Shown here: positions 6,871 through 8,598 of the stretch, piece after piece | Numbering within the stretch: position 1 is the first letter of the stretch | Layout of the letters: the number at the start of each line of letters is the position of its first letter | DNA from: CBCPMX01 sp965120355 | Lineage (GTDB): Bacteria > Bacillota > Clostridia > Oscillospirales > Oscillospiraceae | Assembly: GCA_965120355.1 (NCBI GenBank) | Contig: CBCPMX010000084.1 | Coordinates: 1 to 8,598 of the forward strand | DNA: 8,598 nucleotides | Direction: 5' to 3' | Made by a program: the position numbers and the translations under genes | The notes under the pieces: generated by a model | What the model was told of the DNA's origin: nothing | The model's input: only the letters and a program-made list of their open reading frames with translations | The model's database searches: none

Positions 6871-6955
6871 GCGAGAGTGCTGGAACCGGTAGACAGGCAC
6901 GTTTGAGGGGCGTGTGTCGAATGACGTGTGGGTTCAAGTCCCATCTCTCGCACCA
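6871..6955 (+). tRNA. tRNA-Leu (anticodon GAG)
   Basis: A complete class II tRNA with encoded CCA. The acceptor stem GCGAGAG (6871-6877) pairs with CTCTCGC (6945-6951), followed by discriminator A and CCA (6953-6955). The anticodon stem CACGT/GCGTG (6898-6902/6910-6914) closes the loop TTGAGGG with anticodon GAG at 6905-6907, reading CUC and CUU codons. The long variable arm (6915-6927) has a GTC/GAC stem, as expected for leucine. The T arm is GTGGG/CCCAT around TTCAAGT (6933-6939). It has its own consensus promoter and a terminator 5 nt after the CCA, so it is a single-gene transcript. Confidence 0.97.
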
Positions 6956-6959
6956 TACT

Positions 6960-7002
6960 GAATACTCATAAGGGTCATAAGCCCTTATGAGTATTCTTTT
7001 TT
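6960..7002 (+). terminator. Intrinsic terminator of tRNA-Leu
   Basis: GAATACTCATAAGGG (6960-6974) is an exact reverse complement of 6982-6996, giving a 15-bp stem with a 7-nt loop, followed at once by six T (6997-7002). It begins 5 nt past the tRNA CCA end. It is a textbook Rho-independent terminator on the plus strand. Confidence 0.92.
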
Positions 7003-7004
7003 AT

Positions 7005-7039
7005 GCCGGTTGGTGGAGCATTCCATCAACCGGCTTTTT
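7005..7039 (+). terminator. Second hairpin with T-run, tandem to the tRNA terminator
   Basis: GCCGGTTGGTGGA (7005-7017) pairs with TCCATCAACCGGC (7022-7034) with one G-T pair and loop GCAT, followed by TTTTT (7035-7039). It works as a plus-strand terminator 3 nt after the first one. On the minus strand it contains the stop codon (TGA, 7028-7026) of the recombinase fragment, but no T-run follows there. It probably came with the recombinase end rather than with the tRNA. Confidence 0.68.
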
Positions 7040-7325
7040 CTCGCCCAAACGCCTGCTGAAACGCTTCCTGCTGGGGCCGGCTGAGCTGCGGCAGCTCTAC
7101 ATGGCCGATCATTTTGTAGTAAATTTCCACCTTCTGCACCGTCTCTCCAAAGACCTGTTCCCGGTGATACACCACGATCTTATCAATGAAATCGCGGAGG
7201 ATTTCCGGCGTCAGCTCCCTGATATCGGTGTACTTGCGCACCAGCTGCAAAAAGCCCTCTGCGTTCATTTCGTGGGCCTGCTCGTCCTCCACGATCTCGC
7301 GCAGATGGCTGTCCACCGACTGCCA
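7026..7325 (-). pseudogene. Large serine recombinase, C-terminal fragment (DUF4368-like end)
   Basis: The minus-strand frame encodes about 98 residues that match only the C-terminal end of clostridial large serine recombinases: LVRKYTDIRELTPEILRDFI, then KIVVYHREQVFGETVQKVEI and YYKMIGHVELP. The same layout (DYYDLQELDRPTLMRLIQKI ... IYYNFVGYIEV) ends the second recombinase at 7589-8598, so the two are paralogues, though diverged. The resolvase domain, recombinase domain, zinc ribbon and coiled coil are all missing, and the frame upstream of about 7325 loses resemblance. An ATG at 7361 would open it but has no ribosome binding site and lies in unrelated sequence. It is a remnant of an older integrated element, inactive as a recombinase. 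The family call is firm; the break point is approximate. Confidence 0.78.
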
Positions 7326-7588
7326 CGGACAAAAACTTAAAAAATGGCGGCAGTTATACAATGTGCCCTAATTTATCTTAATAATCTTATTAATTTTTGC
7401 CGTTGTATGGATAACAAAGCCATGTTAGCATATAAATACAATTCAGTATCCGAAATCTGCATGATACTTGCAGCACCAATCCTGGCAAAGGAAATGCTTC
7501 CAATGCAGAAACCGTCTGTGAGGATGTGGAGAAATCAGCGTATTTACACAAAAGGTTCTTAGTTCACTTCGCATAAAGCATGACAAGC
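7326..7588. other. AT-richer gene-free gap between two recombinase 3' ends
   Basis: This 263-bp stretch is more A/T-rich than its surroundings and holds no gene I can support. A plus-strand open frame (7344-7562, 72 codons) has no ribosome binding site or recognisable family. Large serine recombinase genes usually sit within a few hundred bases of their element's end, so an attachment site may lie here. I can see no clear inverted or direct repeat that marks one. Confidence 0.4.
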
Positions 7589-8598
7589 TCAAACTTCAAT
7601 GTACCCAACGAAATTGTAGTAAATGTGGATATCCCGTTCCTCGTGGCCGTCCACCGTGTATTTCTCGCTGATCTCGATCTTCTGTATCAGCCGCATGAGG
7701 GTGGGGCGGTCAAGCTCCTGCAAATCGTAGTAGTCCTGCACCATGTCCAGCCATGCGTCCACAGACTGCTCATTCTCCCGGCTGGCCACAAGCTGCTCCG
7801 TCAATTCCCGTCTGCGCTCCTGCTTGGCCTTGCGCTCGGCCTCGTAACCGTTGAGAAGCTGGACGCAGAGGTTTTCCGGGATTTTCCCCAGCACCTTGTC
7901 CTCGTAGGCGGACTGCACCAGACGGTCAAGCTCCGGCAACCGCCGGTCGATGGCACTCAACTCCGCTTGAAGCGCCCTGAGTTTTTCCCGTCCGGCAGAC
8001 TCCTTCTGCGCGAGGATTTTTTCACGCAGCTTCTCCCGGCCGTTCTGCGCCCACATCGCCTTGCAGCGGATGTCCAGCAGCACCACATGAGCCAGCGCTT
8101 TCTGGTTGATGTAGTGGGAAGAACAGGCGTTTTTGCCGCCCGATGCGTACCGGTTGCAGACATACGATTTGAACTCCGGCTCCTTGCCGCTGGCTTTCTT
8201 CCGGTAGTCCCGCATATACCGCATGGAAGCCCCACAATCCATGCACCGCAGCAGTCCGCCAAATAAAGAGACGGTGCCGCTCTTGCCGCTGCGCCCTCTG
8301 GACGGGTGGTTGTCCATCCGCTGTACTGCGTCCCATGTCTCCTGAGAGATCAGCGGCTCGTGGGTGTTCTCCACTTTGATCCACTCGCTCTCCGGTTTGC
8401 TGACCTGTTTGTGGTTTTTGTAGGAGACAGTGCCCGTCTTATTCTGTACCATGTGGCCAAGATAGACCTCATTGCGGAGGATAGTTTTCACCGTCACATC
8501 GTTCCAGCACTCCGTCTCGCCCCGGCGGTTTTCCCTCCCCTCTGCCATGTAGTAAAAGCTTCTGGGCGAGGGGACTTTTTCTTCATTCAGCAGCAGCG
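7589..8598 (-). CDS. Large serine recombinase, 3' part (N-terminal catalytic domain outside window)
   Basis: The frame is open from the right edge to TGA 7591-7589; 335 residues plus the stop are visible. In order, counting from the internal Met at 8548: the Recombinase domain (WNDVTVKTILRNEVYLGHMV, 15-34; NTHEPLISQETWDAVQ, 61-76); a zinc ribbon with Cys102 and Cys105 (RCMDC) and Cys131 and Cys142; a charged coiled coil (about 170-262); and a DUF4368-like end (IHIYYNFVGYIEV). The N-terminal resolvase domain with the catalytic serine would lie beyond 8598. The 16 codons upstream of Met 8548 (LLLNEEKVPSPRSFYY) continue the domain, so that Met is not the start. Such enzymes integrate and excise mobile elements by serine-mediated double-strand exchange. 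The visible part shows no frameshift or stop. Its 3' end points to the tRNA-Leu side, where the element boundary is expected. Confidence 0.92.
   Translation of the reverse strand, partial: LLLNEEKVPSPRSFYYMAEGRENRRGETECWNDVTVKTILRNEVYLGHMVQNKTGTVSYKNHKQVSKPESEWIKVENTHEPLISQETWDAVQRMDNHPSRGRSGKSGTVSLFGGLLRCMDCGASMRYMRDYRKKASGKEPEFKSYVCNRYASGGKNACSSHYINQKALAHVVLLDIRCKAMWAQNGREKLREKILAQKESAGREKLRALQAELSAIDRRLPELDRLVQSAYEDKVLGKIPENLCVQLLNGYEAERKAKQERRRELTEQLVASRENEQSVDAWLDMVQDYYDLQELDRPTLMRLIQKIEISEKYTVDGHEERDIHIYYNFVGYIEV

Noticed and set aside
6928..6955. tRNA-Leu 3' end as the integration site of the recombinase element
   Set aside because: No second copy of the tRNA 3' sequence is visible in the window, the tRNA is followed at once by its own terminator, and large serine recombinases seldom use tRNA genes. 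It cannot be excluded without the other boundary.
7344..7562. 72-codon plus-strand open frame in the gap between recombinases
   Set aside because: There is no ribosome binding site before any of its ATG codons, no recognisable family, and it starts inside the decayed recombinase region.
1..8598. CRISPR array, rRNA genes or riboswitch
   Set aside because: I saw no regularly spaced repeats, rRNA sequence or known riboswitch core on either strand.

Overview
The window looks like a chromosomal segment of an anaerobic, moderately GC-rich Firmicute, most likely a gut clostridium of the Oscillospiraceae type. The signs are strictly anaerobic radical-dehydratase genes of the BcrAD/BadFG-HgdB superfamily, clear AAGGAG-type ribosome binding sites, sigma-A promoters, and a large serine recombinase with zinc ribbon of the kind common in clostridial mobile elements. 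The organism call is an inference; nothing here fixes the species.

Left edge (1-765): a decayed region. Bases 1-122 (minus strand) hold an internal piece of an IS21-type IstA transposase that runs out of the window. It abuts, at about 123-145, a DUF2000-family gene on the plus strand that has lost its N-terminus. The space up to 765 has no gene but several hairpins. The strongest is a perfect 22-bp stem with a 3-nt loop at 663-709, placed between convergent genes and probably a two-way terminator.

Centre (766-5046, minus strand): a two-gene operon for an uncharacterised 2-hydroxyacyl-CoA dehydratase-like system. The upstream gene (979 aa) has two tandem ASKHA ATPase/activase domains, a cysteine cluster and a DUF2229-type domain. 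The downstream gene (438 aa) is an HgdB-like (COG3581) component. In many Firmicutes these parts form one protein of roughly 1,400 aa. Here the two reading frames are in the same phase, separated only by a TGA and eight sense codons that contain a ribosome binding site. By analogy with HgdC/HgdAB, the activase would use ATP to drive an electron at low potential into the Fe-S dehydratase part; the substrate is unknown.

Right centre (5117-6955): rsmE (16S rRNA m3U1498 methyltransferase) followed by an unrecognised multi-pass membrane protein gene, both on the minus strand and ending at a hairpin terminator. A TTGCGA-17-TAGAAT promoter precedes rsmE. Divergent to it, a perfect TTGACA-17-TATAAT promoter drives tRNA-Leu(GAG), which ends in a strong intrinsic terminator.

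Right edge (7005-8598): mobile-element territory. A C-terminal fragment of one large serine recombinase lies just past the tRNA terminators. After about 260 bp of AT-richer, gene-free sequence comes the 3' two-thirds of a second, apparently intact recombinase whose N-terminal catalytic domain lies beyond the window. This looks like the end of an integrated element placed next to, or inside, an older element remnant.
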